A stretch of 64,000 nt of DNA, taken from positions 23,715 through 87,714 of the forward strand of contig QKHS01000022.1 in the NCBI GenBank assembly GCA_003249955.1, in the 5' to 3' direction. Of the stretch, positions 1-10,542 are shown piece after piece. The translations under genes and the position numbers were made by a program. A model generated the notes under the pieces. That model was not told the origin of the DNA. It worked only from the letters and a program-made list of their open reading frames with translations, and did no database searches. How positions within the stretch are numbered: position 1 is the first letter of the stretch; each line of letters opens with the position of its first letter. Source of the stretch: Bacteroidales bacterium. GTDB lineage: Bacteria; Bacteroidota; Bacteroidia; Bacteroidales; ML635J-15.

Positions 1-893
1 CAATATTTCTTGGTTTTGAACAAATGGAAAATGCTCTTAAACTAAAGTTCAACAAAAATGTACCGTGGGTTAATGATGAATATTCTGTTTTCAGGTATAT
101 TGAATCATCCTCTGATTACGACTCTATAGGAACTACTGCCAACAACTATTATATTGACAATGGTCTTATAAACGGAAAAGATTATTGCTATTATGTAAGG
201 TCATCAGGTTCTTATTCTGTTCCCGGAATAATAAATCCGATTATCAATTTATCTCAGATTAATTGTGAAAAGGCCATTGATACAACAGCTCCATGCCCGC
301 CTTCCGTAACAGTGCAATCTTTTTGTGATTCCGTTTACAATCAGGTAAGCTGGATCTTCTCAGATACGTGTAATAACGATGTTTTAAATTACAAACTCTA
401 TTTCTCCCCTTATCTTGACGGAGATTTCTCGGTTATTGCAACTGTTAATGCTTCTGCCAGAGACTTCACCCATTACCCGGATCTCGGAATGGCAGGTTGT
501 TATTATGTAACTGCCGTTGATTCTTTTGCAAACGAAAGCATTGTTTCCAATAAAATTTGCCTGGACGACTGCTCCTACTATACACTGCCAAATGTTTTTA
601 CCCCGAATGGTGACGGTATTAACGATTACTTCCGGCCTATTGACCCCTACTATTTTGTAGAGAAAATAAACATTCAGATTTTCAACCGCTGGGGACAGAT
701 TATGTTCGAAACCGAAGACCCTGAAATTAACTGGGACGGAACAAATTACAGAAACGGTAAAGTTGTAAGTGACGGGGTGTATTTTTACATCTGCGACGTT
801 TATGAGCACCGGTTGACAGGGGTTGAAGTGAGACACCTCACCGGATTTGTTCATGTTTTTAGTGCTGAAAACCCTGATCCTGTACAGGAATGA
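1..893 (+). CDS. T9SS type B (gliding-motility C-terminal) secreted protein, 5' partial
   Basis: The reading frame is open to the left edge, so the ATG at 24 is internal and the gene starts upstream. The visible part holds a fibronectin-III-like stretch (roughly codons 90-190, starting DTTAPCPPSV) followed by the hallmark LPNVFTPNGDGINDYF motif near position 580-640. That motif begins the CHU_C / T9SS type B sorting domain, which directs outer-membrane export and surface attachment in Bacteroidota. The final residues (LTGFVHVF...) complete that domain. The stop overlaps the next start by 4 nt (ATGA), so the two genes are probably co-transcribed. The substrate or adhesive role cannot be read from the fragment. 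Confidence 0.85.
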   Translation, partial: IFLGFEQMENALKLKFNKNVPWVNDEYSVFRYIESSSDYDSIGTTANNYYIDNGLINGKDYCYYVRSSGSYSVPGIINPIINLSQINCEKAIDTTAPCPPSVTVQSFCDSVYNQVSWIFSDTCNNDVLNYKLYFSPYLDGDFSVIATVNASARDFTHYPDLGMAGCYYVTAVDSFANESIVSNKICLDDCSYYTLPNVFTPNGDGINDYFRPIDPYYFVEKINIQIFNRWGQIMFETEDPEINWDGTNYRNGKVVSDGVYFYICDVYEHRLTGVEVRHLTGFVHVFSAENPDPVQE

Positions 894-2089
894 GAAAAAT
901 AATTCTGAATATTATCCTGATATTTTGTGTCATCCCGGCTATCAATGCTCAGGATATAAAAATTCCTGTGAATTATTTCAAAGCTATCAACTGTTACAAT
1001 CAACAAAAACCGGATTCTGCATTGGACAGGCTCGGTTTGTGTAACGATGATCCTTATTGCATTTTGCTGAATGCACAAATACTTTTCGAAGCCGGTAACT
1101 ATTCCGGTTCTGCAGCATTATACCGGACAATCACAGATAAACTACCATCTGAAGCAAGTTTCGGACTTGCCGTAATTTATGCCGAAATGGGCTTTGCCGA
1201 CGAATCTGTTGCCTGGCTTAAAAAGCATTTTGAAAGCAAAAATCCAAAGTCATATTCTGAGATAAATTCTTTAGAAGCTTTTAGTAATATTTCACGCAGC
1301 GAAGAATGGAGAGAATTCTGGGATAATCCCGGCTATCCTAAAAACTATGAAAAACTTGCCGAAGCAAAATATCTGATTAAAAACGGCAATTATTTTGAAA
1401 CTGTTGATTTGCTTGATGCCCAGAATTTCGGATCGCGCAACTATATCAAACATCAGTTGCTGGCAGAAGCATATTACGCAAACGGAAACACCAATGCTGC
1501 TTTACAGAATATTGAATCTTCTCTTTCTGAAAACCCAGACTATCCGGAATCGCTAAGGTTAAAGGCTGAGATTAATAAAAAGAACAGCAATTTTCAGGTT
1601 TATTACGAAACGAGTCTGGATTTACTTAAAAATGAGCCCTATAACCCTGAAAATTTATTCGGATTTGCTGAGTCATGTTTATCTGTAAACAAAAAACAGG
1701 AAGCACTTACGTATATCAACATTTATCTGGATTGCTTCCCGGAAAGCGAAAATGCAAACTATTTTAAAGTAAAAATTTTATGTTCCCAGGAAGATTACCG
1801 GAATGCACTGATATCTTTGAATAAACTTATATCAGTAAACTCTTCCGAAAAAGAATATTTCATTTTGCGCGGCGATATTTATTTTCTGTTAGAGTCATGG
1901 AAATTTGCCTCGGATGACTACTCAATGGCTCTGGATATTTATCCTCTTTTACCCGAAGTTTATCTGAACCTGGGTATTTGTCAGCAAAATCTGAATATGC
2001 CTGAAAAAGCCTGTCACTCGTGGAAAAAAGCAGCAAGCATGAAAAACAGAGAAGCTGCAGAGATGCTATTTAAATATTGCGGGAACTAA
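890..2089 (+). CDS. secreted TPR-repeat protein
   Basis: A 399-residue protein with a signal peptide (MRKIILNIILIFCVIPAINAQ), so it is exported. The rest is a chain of helix-turn-helix repeats of TPR type, for example the repeats around residues 185-220 (LLAEAYYANGNTNAALQNIE) and 335-385 (YLNLGICQQNLNMPEKACHSW). TPR proteins act as protein-interaction scaffolds. Next to a T9SS type B protein it may help present or assemble that protein at the cell surface; this is inferred from the ATGA overlap with the upstream gene. No catalytic motif is visible. Confidence 0.75.
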   Translation: MRKIILNIILIFCVIPAINAQDIKIPVNYFKAINCYNQQKPDSALDRLGLCNDDPYCILLNAQILFEAGNYSGSAALYRTITDKLPSEASFGLAVIYAEMGFADESVAWLKKHFESKNPKSYSEINSLEAFSNISRSEEWREFWDNPGYPKNYEKLAEAKYLIKNGNYFETVDLLDAQNFGSRNYIKHQLLAEAYYANGNTNAALQNIESSLSENPDYPESLRLKAEINKKNSNFQVYYETSLDLLKNEPYNPENLFGFAESCLSVNKKQEALTYINIYLDCFPESENANYFKVKILCSQEDYRNALISLNKLISVNSSEKEYFILRGDIYFLLESWKFASDDYSMALDIYPLLPEVYLNLGICQQNLNMPEKACHSWKKAASMKNREAAEMLFKYCGN

Positions 2090-2257
2090 CTATTCACGAA
2101 ATAATAACTTCATACCGTAACCCGAAAATTACCCCGAAAGCACTTCTTTTTTCACACTTTACTAATCTTAAAATAAAAGTAATTATTCAGGTGATTTTAG
2201 AAAACGATAGTTTAATAAGGTAATAAAGTTGAACTTGTTGTGTCAATTCTTGTGCTA

Positions 2258-2323
2258 TTAAGGTTTAACAGAAGAAAATAAGGTTTTTATTCCTTATTAA
2301 ACCTTATTATTTTCCGACCTTAA
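2258..2323. repeat. long imperfect hairpin in a convergent gap
   Basis: Arms TTAAGGT...AAATAAGGTTT and AAACCTTATTATTTT...ACCTTAA fold back over a 12-nt loop. It lies between the convergent TPR gene and the giant surface-protein gene. The whole gap 2090-2719 shows no convincing gene; it holds this hairpin and two further stem-loops. Confidence 0.5.
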
Positions 2324-2567
2324 CAGAAATATAAGACATTGCAGAAACGAACCTTATTACTTTATTTTTTGAAGAAAAGGAACTGATGATAAAATGTTGT
2401 AATATTCGATGTTTTGCTCAAAGGAGATCTCAATAATAAGAGAAACTCTGATAATACCACTTTAAAATCAACGGCTTTAGCCTTCGCTTCGGCACAGCTC
2501 AGTGCGACGCACGCAAGTAAAACCTCCGGTATTCCCGATAAATACGGGAGTAAACTATGCCGATGTT

Positions 2568-2619
2568 GAATCAAAGCCGATACAATTCATTTTATTTCTT
2601 GTATCGGCTTTTTTGATTC
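2568..2619. terminator. strong stem-loop, probable terminator
   Basis: The left arm GAATCAAAGCCGATACAA (2568-2585) pairs with TTGTATCGGCTTTTTTGATTC (2599-2619) around a 13-nt loop. The T run in the right arm fits a Rho-independent terminator for plus-strand transcription, although it is about 480 nt past the TPR stop. Confidence 0.55.
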
Positions 2620-2673
2620 ACAATCGGTATAACACCTAAATATTTAACAAATAAAAATGGAAATAATATAAAT

Positions 2674-2705
2674 AAAAAAGGCCGCCCGCATGGACAGCCT
2701 TTTTT
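2674..2705 (-). terminator. terminator of the giant surface-protein gene
   Basis: AAAAAAGGC (2674-2682) pairs with GCCTTTTTT (2697-2705), loop 14 nt, immediately downstream of the minus-strand gene that ends at 2720. The A/T-flanked stem can work in both directions. Confidence 0.7.
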
Positions 2706-2719
2706 AATTAATATGTTTG

Positions 2720-5700
2720 TTATTTGACTATTACAAATTGTTCAGTAACTGCAGCCTTATTCACATTTACCACAATGGTATATATGCCCGGAGCAAACTG
2801 GCTTTTATTAATCCTGAAAATCCTGCTTTCCTTAACTTTCAGCTCAGTACTGTAAAGAATCCTGCCAAGATTGTCTATTATGCTGATATACGATTTTGAT
2901 TCAAGATCTGTAAGATAGTGTACATCCAGAGTTTCAGAATCAGGAGAATTATAAATTCTCACATACTCAATATTTTCAGCATCGGCACAATTTACAGCAA
3001 TAATATTTGACTCCGAGTATTTACCATCAAAATCTGTCTGTACAAGTTTATAATAAATATTACCGCTATAGCTGCTGAAATTATCAACATATGAATAATG
3101 TATAGGCTCAGAACTGTTTCCGGCACCGTCAATTTTGGCTACAGGATAGAAATATTTTGCATCAGTACTTTTAAGAATGGTAAAATACGAGTTGTTTATT
3201 TCCTGAGCAGTTGCCCAGTTAAGAACGATATCTTCTCCGTTACATTTAGCATCAAAATATAGCAATACAATAGGCAACGGAACATTTGATTTTGCAATGG
3301 CAAACTGCGAGAAATCAGTCCATCCGTTACGGCGTGCATAATCCCCGGCAACAGTCCTTCCCGGAGTTGAAGCGGCATTAAGAGTTCCGCCTGCTGCTGT
3401 CCAGTCCGATGCCAAAGTTGAAGATGAAGGACGTTTCAATGGTCCGAATTCATTATCCGATAAAGAAGCAAAAGCATTGGAGCCCCCACCGTCAAACCAT
3501 AGATTAATAGAATAATCTCCACTACCTGGCTGAACATTAGGATCGAGTTGCCATATACCTTCTGCAGCAATTGATGCATAAGGAGTGCCTCCATCCTGAG
3601 CTATGCTGCTGTTCAAACTGCCAGTGTTTGTAAAACTGCTTAAAAATTTTCCGTCAATATAAGTTATGCCGGATAAGTTATTGTTTACAATCTGTGCCAG
3701 ACGATATGCAGATGACGTTCCTACAGGGAAAGAATAAACCCCGGTGTTTACTGCCATATACCGGCGTAAATCGCCATTAATATAGGAGTTTGTATTTCCT
3801 GAGTTTACTGCACCGGCATCGGTGTTGTTAAGAACTACCTTTCTTCCGTCTGTATCAATAATACCGTTTGCTAATGTAAGAACTCCAGTAGATTCAAGTT
3901 CAAGATTTCTGCTGAGAATTACTCCGGCTCCGGTGTTGTTAACAGTGACATCATGCAATATTAATCCTCCTCCCGGACTGTAATTCTGCAATGCAGAGCC
4001 ATTAAATGTCAGCCTTCCGGTTCCTATATTTGTGTAAGTAGCATCCCATGGAATGAAATCACCGCCGACAAAAACATTTTTCCCGTTGGTATTTATAATA
4101 CTTGTCTCATTTGATGTAATCAAATCGCCTTTGACTTCAACGTCCTGCATAAATGTTACAGATCCGCCTGTTTTTGTAACTGTAAGATTTCCCAAGGCAT
4201 TTGAACCGGTAAGACTACCATTAAGTTCATGATCGGCCGACCCGTTATCAAGTAAAAGTGTTGAAGTCGGATCCATATTTAAAGATCCTATATTATTCAA
4301 ATCATTGCATATGTTTAAAGTTCTTCCTGCATTTACAGTAAGACTTGCCCCCGATTCAATACTGATACTGTTACAAAAAGCTCCGTCAGCATTGATTACA
4401 GGTTGATTTGTAGGGCCGTTTACAATTATAACATCTATTCCGCAATCCGGGATTGCACAACCTCCCCAGTTAATAGGATCAAACCAATCCGTACTTGCTC
4501 CTCCCGACCATGTCAAACTTGTAGGAGAAGAATAATTTACCGGTGAGGTAGCCTGCATATCCAGATTAAAACCTGTATTGTTTCCTGACCAGTTCCAGAT
4601 AAGCAATTGATATGAATCTCCTGCAGTAACAGATAACGGAGAACAGAACGGAACTCCGCTTGCACCTTCACTGGTATTTGAATAGCCTGTTCTTAATCCT
4701 GTTGTGCCGGATGTTCCCGAGAAATTACATCTCACAGGTGTAAGAGTTCCGGCAGCAATCTGATCACAGGCACTTACATTTCCTGTTATATTAATTAATG
4801 CCCAGTCGTAATCAGTTGTGGAAAGATTAGGAACAATATCATAGATCAATGTCCCTGTTGCAGCAATATCTATCTGATACCATACCGTATTGTTTTGAGT
4901 TCCGAAACTGAAACAGCCATAAGGAGTTGTGTAATCACATGTTGACCCTGCACCAAGGAATCCGGGATCTCCCACTATGGTTTGCTGATTACATATAAGG
5001 GTAGCCGAACTGCAGTCCTGTTGCGGAACAGTAGGCCAGTTATTTATGCCGTCAATTACTTCAATATCAAAATCTCCTGTCAAATCATTTTCTCCGTCAA
5101 CCCTTATGTAATAAGAGTTCCCGCTTACCAGACCTGTCAACTCAACAGCCGAGTTATTTGTTGTTCCGCTGCATGATCCGCTTGCATCCACATTACATGA
5201 GTTGGCAACAACAGTAAGATTGGTACAATTTCCCTGATAAACAGCAATCTGAGTAGCAGTAAGAGTTCCGAGTGTTGTTCTTATTTTTACCGTTCCTGAT
5301 GCCGGAGCAGTAAACACATACCATACAGTATTAAGTGTCCCTGTTGTCCAGCAGGTAGCAGAAGAAGGCTCGTCAGTACCTGATGTGCATGAATTATCTC
5401 CTGATTGTAATCCGCCAATAGCTATAGGAGTTGCATCACACGGGTAATCATTTGCAACACCGTTAGGATCTGGTGCCGAAATATTAATTGTGTATGGATT
5501 ACAATCAGGGCTCGGGTCGGAATCAATTATAAGATAATAAGTTATATCCTGCTGTAAATTAACACACAATGATTTTGCCCCTGTTGAACTCTGACTATAT
5601 GCAACACATGATCCTCCCTGCCCCGTCATAGGACATCCTTCATATAGCATTACACCTGTATATGTTCCTGTCGAAGCAAGATCAATTGTTATCAACCCGT

Positions 5701-8700
5701 TTGATGAAGGGATAAACGAATAAACCACATCCTCACCGTCATAATAAGACGATGATGAACAAACCACAGCATTTGAGCCGGTAATATCATTTACGGCTCC
5801 ACAGGTTGTAGATGTTTCATTATACGGCAACGAAGATACAATTGTGTATCCTGTACCTAATCCTGTACACGGATAAGTAACCGTTACCGTTACTTGTTTT
5901 GTATTTGTACAACTTCCGTTGGTCCCGGTTACCGTATAAGTTGTTGTTGTGTTCGGAGACGCTGTAACATTTGCTCCTGTAGTTGTATTAAGCCCTGTTG
6001 CCGGACTCCAGGTATAAGTATATCCCGGACTTGCTGCACTTGATGCTGACAAGCTTACAGACCCTCCGTCAAGGAAAGTCAAAGGGCCGCCTGCAGTAAT
6101 AGTGATAGGATCGGCAGTATGAATAACCTGAACAGGTTCACGTGCTGAAATACATCCTGAAGTCACCTCAAGATTATAGAACCAATAATACGTAGTTCCC
6201 GAAGAACCTGACCATCCTCCTGTAACACTAACAGAGCCGCTTGGGGTGTCATAAGGGAAAGATGCGGAAAAATCACGGACTAAGTTTGTTACTCCTGAAT
6301 AAGCCTTAAGAACTATCTTATAATTTGTTCCTGCAGAGACATCAAATCCGAGCGGAACAACAACAGGAGTACTTAAGCCTGAACCTGTAACATTTATTGC
6401 AGAAGTAGCAGCAATTTCAGTTCCTGCATCATTTAATAAGGCAATAGTTACAGTTCCGGTACCGGTAGGATAAATGGTAGTTGATACTATTTCGACATCT
6501 TCAGTAACATCAAAAATAATTCCCCAGTCTGTAGTTATATAAGAACCGTCTCCTCCGTCAGCCGCAGGACAACCACCAAATTCTGTACCTCCGCCTGCTG
6601 CCTCTGCAGCAACATAATAAGTTGTATTGCCGCTGAAAGTTGCATTGTAACTGGCTCCTGTTCCGATAGGAGAACCTCCGGTCGGGACATCGTACCAGGT
6701 AATTGTTCCGTTACCTGTTGCTGAAATCGTTGCTGTATTATTGCATGTAGTTGCTCCTGTAACACTTGTAATCCCTATATCAAGAGTAGTAAAGCTCCTT
6801 ACGGCACATGTGGTATTTGATCCTGCAGAATTATATGGTTCTATTCTCCAGCGGAAAGTAGTATTACCATCAAGATTAGTTAATGCATAAGTATTTACAT
6901 CTCCGATATCGGCTCCGTTAATTATATTTGTAGGAGGATTATCCGTTCCGAAATAAAGCTTATATCCTTCTGTGTTAAATCCTGTTGTTGCTTCAGACCA
7001 GTTAAGATTTACAGTTCCGGGACATACATCAACTTCTGCACTGGCAGGAGAAATTAATACCGCACAGTCAGGAGCTGTCATAGGAACACAGGACATTATT
7101 GCCGACCATCCGGTATTTACCCCTGAACCATCAGATGTAAATTTAAAAGTCATATACTGCGAATTCGATACTATTGTTCCGGGACCGGTAGTTCCGTTAA
7201 ACGGACTTCCTGTAATCTGAGGATAAGTATTGTCCGGTCCGTCATAGACATAAAGGTAATCATATCCGGATTCGGTGGCAAATGATGTGAAAACAAATTG
7301 TAAAACACTTCCCGGAGTATTTGCAATAAAAGTACGTGTATAACTTTCGCTGCTTGTATAATCACCTGCACCGCCTGAGTCCAGAAATGTTCCGCTACAA
7401 ACGTTAGCATCGGAAGGATCTGAAATAAGATATATATCCTTTATTTGTCTTGTTCCTGCCGGGTCCTGTACAGCAGGAGTATGATTTACTGCGGCAACAG
7501 TTACCTGATTACATTCTGCGTCAACATAATCATTCAGTATTGCTCCTGTAGATATGTCATAGGTAAGCCAGAAATAATTAGTTCCTGATTCAAGAGCCTG
7601 AGTACCATTAATTATAAATGATCCGTTTGGCCCGGCATATGCTGAACCATATTGTGCCGTTGTTGCAAAAGTTGAACTTGTACCTGTGTACCATAATTTT
7701 GCATTTAGAATATCTGTAGATGCAGATGTACAACCGTCTGTATTAAATGTAAAAGATGTTGCACTTATCGGACTGGTTGAGCCTGCCGTAACTATCTCCA
7801 CTCCTATAATCTGCTTCCTGACTGAAGACGGAGAAATGTCGGTGGTTACAGTCTGTGTTGTTGTTACAGATGAATAAGTCATATACGGAGCAGCACTTGT
7901 AAAACTGTAAGGCCCGGACCACTCACTGTCTCCGTCACTTCCGCCACAATTTGCACGAACATAATAATCATAAGCGGTACTTGCCGTTAATCCTGTATAA
8001 GTGTATGGATTACTTGTTACATTATTTGCGGTAGGAGTTCCTGTAGGAGAAAATCCATCAGCTCCGAACTCAATATCCCAGACTGTTGCATCGCTGTTCT
8101 CAGTCCAGCCAAGATCTGCCTGATCCGGTAAAATATTTGTTGCAGTCAATACTGTCGGTTGCGGACAAGCGGGAACAACAATTACCCTAAAATTATCCAC
8201 AAATAAATCATTATCAGCATTTGAAACAGTAGATTCTCCGTAAAATCCGAATTTAACAATCCCTGTATAAGCACTAAGATTTATAATTATTTTTTCTCCT
8301 GTTAAGCTGATATTGTTATACACTGATGGTGAGCCGGAATTATTCCACAATTGCAATGTATTGGCTGATGACCATGTCGCCCCGTTATCAGTAGATATAA
8401 CAACTGCAAATTTGTCATCTGTTCCGGTTAAATCGGGAGCCCCGGATGAACCGTAGTCTGTAAGAGCAAGGTCAAACTCAAGCTGATAAGGAGTACTTCC
8501 GTCGCCAAGGTCAATTGACGGAGAAATCAGCCATTCATCAGCTCCTGTACCGTAAATATTTAACCTCGCAGAGCCTGTAGAACTGCCATTTGCAAATCCG
8601 TCATCCACCCATGATGAGCTTGTCCCTGAAGTTGTTACCGGAGCAGCAAGAGTTCCGGTTGTTTCAGACCAGCAGGTAGGCAGATACGAAGCAAAATCCT

Positions 8701-10516
8701 GAGTATATGTCGGTGTAAAAGCATCACATGCGGTTAAAAAAGTTGAAGCAGATGTCCATGCACTGTAAAAACCGGCATAACATGTTGTTCTTACATAAAT
8801 ACTGTATGTGGTTGCAGATGTAAGCCCGCTGACATTTGCCGAAACTGCAGGAGATGTTGTTGTTCCCGATGCAGCAAGGCCTGTAGCTCCACTACCTGCC
8901 GTTCCGCTGCTTCTTACCTCATATTCATATCCGGCAGGTGTCCCGGAAGCAGGAGCTGTCCAGGAAATAGTTGCAGAGTTGTTGGTCACGGATGATGTTG
9001 TAACAGAAGTTGGAATATCGCAGCTTAAAGTGTTGAATGTGCTACCTGACCAGGAACTGTAATCTCCGCCTCCGCAATCCGTTCTTACATAATATGTATA
9101 TGTGGTTGCACCGGAAAGGCCGGTTACATTTGCTGTTACAGTCGGGTGAGTTGTTGTTCCCGATGCTGCAAGGCCTGTAGCTCCACTACCTGCTGCGCCA
9201 CTGGTACGCACTTCCCATTGATATGCCGAAGGAGTACCCGATCCCGGAGCCACCCATGAAATTGTTGCCGAGGTATAAGTTACAGAAGATGAACTTAATG
9301 AGCCAGGAGCAACACATGTAGGAGTTAATTCCAGCCTGAAATCGTCAAACCCGAGATAATATGGGGTAACATTATTATTGACTCTTATTATAAAATAATA
9401 GGTTCCTGTGCTGCCCGGAACAAAAGTACGTGTTACAGTATTATATGATGATGTAGTTGTAGTTCCGCTTGAAACGAATTCTGATCCCAAAAGTGTTGCT
9501 CCTGTTCCGGTTTGGGTTGTATTATATCTTACATCGCCGGTCCATCCGGAATATCCGTCTCCTGCAAACTTAAAACTAAAATCGTATGAAACTCCTGAGG
9601 TTAATGTAAACGCAGGCGTAATTACATATTTATCTGTAGAAGTAGGAGAATAATAACAATACAGGTAATTAGCTGCTGAAGCAGGGTCGTTATAAGAAAT
9701 ACTTGCTGCAGTACCGGTATTCCATGGAGTGCCACTGGCCGATTCTATTTTCCAGCACGAAGGAATTATTGAGTTCCCGACACTACCCATTGCATCAAAA
9801 TTCTCTGTCCATGGAAAGGCAGAGATAACGCCACAGGTACTATATGTCAAACGAACATAACCTTTTGCTCCTGTCCCTCCATTTTTGCTTTTCCCATAAC
9901 AACCGGCAGCTCCTCCTCCATAAACTAATCCCGGATTACCGACTGCTGTAGTTCCTCCGGCACCACCAGCACCACCCAAAGCACTTCCGCCAAGACCGGC
10001 AGTAGAACCTGATGCAGATCCGCCAATAGCTGTAGATCCAGCACCACCACCTCCTCCACCGGAGTATGAGCCTGTAATGCCTGTACCACCGTTACCACCA
10101 TTATATTTAGTCAATCCTGTAGAGGCAGATGCTAACCCTCCTGATCCTCCACTATTGCCAGACCCAACCGAACCTCCTACAGCAATAACTGATGTAGCAA
10201 AAGATGTGTTGCCTCCGGCAGTATTACTGCCTCCACCATTGCCAACTGTAATTGTATAGCTGTTCCCGGGAATAACAGTAACCACAGATGACGCAAAAGC
10301 ACCGCCGCCGCCACCGCCACCGCCATAATTATTAGTACTTACTCCGCCAACTCCTCCTGCTCCTCCTCCCCAACACTCAACTGTTACAGAAGTAACTCCG
10401 GCAGGACAAATCCAACTTGTTGAAGCAGTAAATGTTTCCACAGTCTGACCCCAAACACTTACACTAAAAAAAATGCAAGTTATTAAACCTGCTATATTGT
10501 AAAGATACTTTTTCAT
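2720..10516 (-). CDS. giant multidomain T9SS-secreted surface protein (2598 aa)
   Basis: Signal peptide at residues 1-24 (ends SVSVWGQ). Rough domain order: glycine-rich segment 30-225 with long runs of G; MAM/cleaved-adhesin-like 235-395 (PWTENFDAMG); fibronectin III at about 400-495 and 497-595; a second MAM-like domain 598-780; fibronectin III 782-870; CUB-like 1037-1145 (YDYLYVYDG); Ig-like with TITWYDVPTGG near 1258; PKD-like region near 1460-1540; Cys-containing beta domains 1560-2000; beta-helix-like 2008-2330; and a T9SS type A sorting domain at the end (last residues TEQFVIVK). It is exported by T9SS and probably anchored on the cell surface as an adhesin or matrix protein. No hydrolase motif was recognised. 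It lies 26 bp downstream of a small secreted gene, probably in one operon. Confidence 0.85.
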   Translation of the reverse strand: MKKYLYNIAGLITCIFFSVSVWGQTVETFTASTSWICPAGVTSVTVECWGGGAGGVGGVSTNNYGGGGGGGGAFASSVVTVIPGNSYTITVGNGGGSNTAGGNTSFATSVIAVGGSVGSGNSGGSGGLASASTGLTKYNGGNGGTGITGSYSGGGGGGAGSTAIGGSASGSTAGLGGSALGGAGGAGGTTAVGNPGLVYGGGAAGCYGKSKNGGTGAKGYVRLTYSTCGVISAFPWTENFDAMGSVGNSIIPSCWKIESASGTPWNTGTAASISYNDPASAANYLYCYYSPTSTDKYVITPAFTLTSGVSYDFSFKFAGDGYSGWTGDVRYNTTQTGTGATLLGSEFVSSGTTTTSSYNTVTRTFVPGSTGTYYFIIRVNNNVTPYYLGFDDFRLELTPTCVAPGSLSSSSVTYTSATISWVAPGSGTPSAYQWEVRTSGAAGSGATGLAASGTTTHPTVTANVTGLSGATTYTYYVRTDCGGGDYSSWSGSTFNTLSCDIPTSVTTSSVTNNSATISWTAPASGTPAGYEYEVRSSGTAGSGATGLAASGTTTSPAVSANVSGLTSATTYSIYVRTTCYAGFYSAWTSASTFLTACDAFTPTYTQDFASYLPTCWSETTGTLAAPVTTSGTSSSWVDDGFANGSSTGSARLNIYGTGADEWLISPSIDLGDGSTPYQLEFDLALTDYGSSGAPDLTGTDDKFAVVISTDNGATWSSANTLQLWNNSGSPSVYNNISLTGEKIIINLSAYTGIVKFGFYGESTVSNADNDLFVDNFRVIVVPACPQPTVLTATNILPDQADLGWTENSDATVWDIEFGADGFSPTGTPTANNVTSNPYTYTGLTASTAYDYYVRANCGGSDGDSEWSGPYSFTSAAPYMTYSSVTTTQTVTTDISPSSVRKQIIGVEIVTAGSTSPISATSFTFNTDGCTSASTDILNAKLWYTGTSSTFATTAQYGSAYAGPNGSFIINGTQALESGTNYFWLTYDISTGAILNDYVDAECNQVTVAAVNHTPAVQDPAGTRQIKDIYLISDPSDANVCSGTFLDSGGAGDYTSSESYTRTFIANTPGSVLQFVFTSFATESGYDYLYVYDGPDNTYPQITGSPFNGTTGPGTIVSNSQYMTFKFTSDGSGVNTGWSAIMSCVPMTAPDCAVLISPASAEVDVCPGTVNLNWSEATTGFNTEGYKLYFGTDNPPTNIINGADIGDVNTYALTNLDGNTTFRWRIEPYNSAGSNTTCAVRSFTTLDIGITSVTGATTCNNTATISATGNGTITWYDVPTGGSPIGTGASYNATFSGNTTYYVAAEAAGGGTEFGGCPAADGGDGSYITTDWGIIFDVTEDVEIVSTTIYPTGTGTVTIALLNDAGTEIAATSAINVTGSGLSTPVVVPLGFDVSAGTNYKIVLKAYSGVTNLVRDFSASFPYDTPSGSVSVTGGWSGSSGTTYYWFYNLEVTSGCISAREPVQVIHTADPITITAGGPLTFLDGGSVSLSASSAASPGYTYTWSPATGLNTTTGANVTASPNTTTTYTVTGTNGSCTNTKQVTVTVTYPCTGLGTGYTIVSSLPYNETSTTCGAVNDITGSNAVVCSSSSYYDGEDVVYSFIPSSNGLITIDLASTGTYTGVMLYEGCPMTGQGGSCVAYSQSSTGAKSLCVNLQQDITYYLIIDSDPSPDCNPYTINISAPDPNGVANDYPCDATPIAIGGLQSGDNSCTSGTDEPSSATCWTTGTLNTVWYVFTAPASGTVKIRTTLGTLTATQIAVYQGNCTNLTVVANSCNVDASGSCSGTTNNSAVELTGLVSGNSYYIRVDGENDLTGDFDIEVIDGINNWPTVPQQDCSSATLICNQQTIVGDPGFLGAGSTCDYTTPYGCFSFGTQNNTVWYQIDIAATGTLIYDIVPNLSTTDYDWALINITGNVSACDQIAAGTLTPVRCNFSGTSGTTGLRTGYSNTSEGASGVPFCSPLSVTAGDSYQLLIWNWSGNNTGFNLDMQATSPVNYSSPTSLTWSGGASTDWFDPINWGGCAIPDCGIDVIIVNGPTNQPVINADGAFCNSISIESGASLTVNAGRTLNICNDLNNIGSLNMDPTSTLLLDNGSADHELNGSLTGSNALGNLTVTKTGGSVTFMQDVEVKGDLITSNETSIINTNGKNVFVGGDFIPWDATYTNIGTGRLTFNGSALQNYSPGGGLILHDVTVNNTGAGVILSRNLELESTGVLTLANGIIDTDGRKVVLNNTDAGAVNSGNTNSYINGDLRRYMAVNTGVYSFPVGTSSAYRLAQIVNNNLSGITYIDGKFLSSFTNTGSLNSSIAQDGGTPYASIAAEGIWQLDPNVQPGSGDYSINLWFDGGGSNAFASLSDNEFGPLKRPSSSTLASDWTAAGGTLNAASTPGRTVAGDYARRNGWTDFSQFAIAKSNVPLPIVLLYFDAKCNGEDIVLNWATAQEINNSYFTILKSTDAKYFYPVAKIDGAGNSSEPIHYSYVDNFSSYSGNIYYKLVQTDFDGKYSESNIIAVNCADAENIEYVRIYNSPDSETLDVHYLTDLESKSYISIIDNLGRILYSTELKVKESRIFRINKSQFAPGIYTIVVNVNKAAVTEQFVIVK

Positions 10517-10542
10517 AAGTTATTAATTAAGGTAATTGAGGG

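Noticed and set aside
384..854. Long minus-strand frame inside the T9SS type B gene
   Set aside because: It is a shadow of a clearly real plus-strand protein.
2362..2574. 70-codon minus-strand reading frame
   Set aside because: Low-complexity (VALSCAEAKAKAV), ends in hairpins, no promoter or start signal; looks like intergenic repeat DNA.
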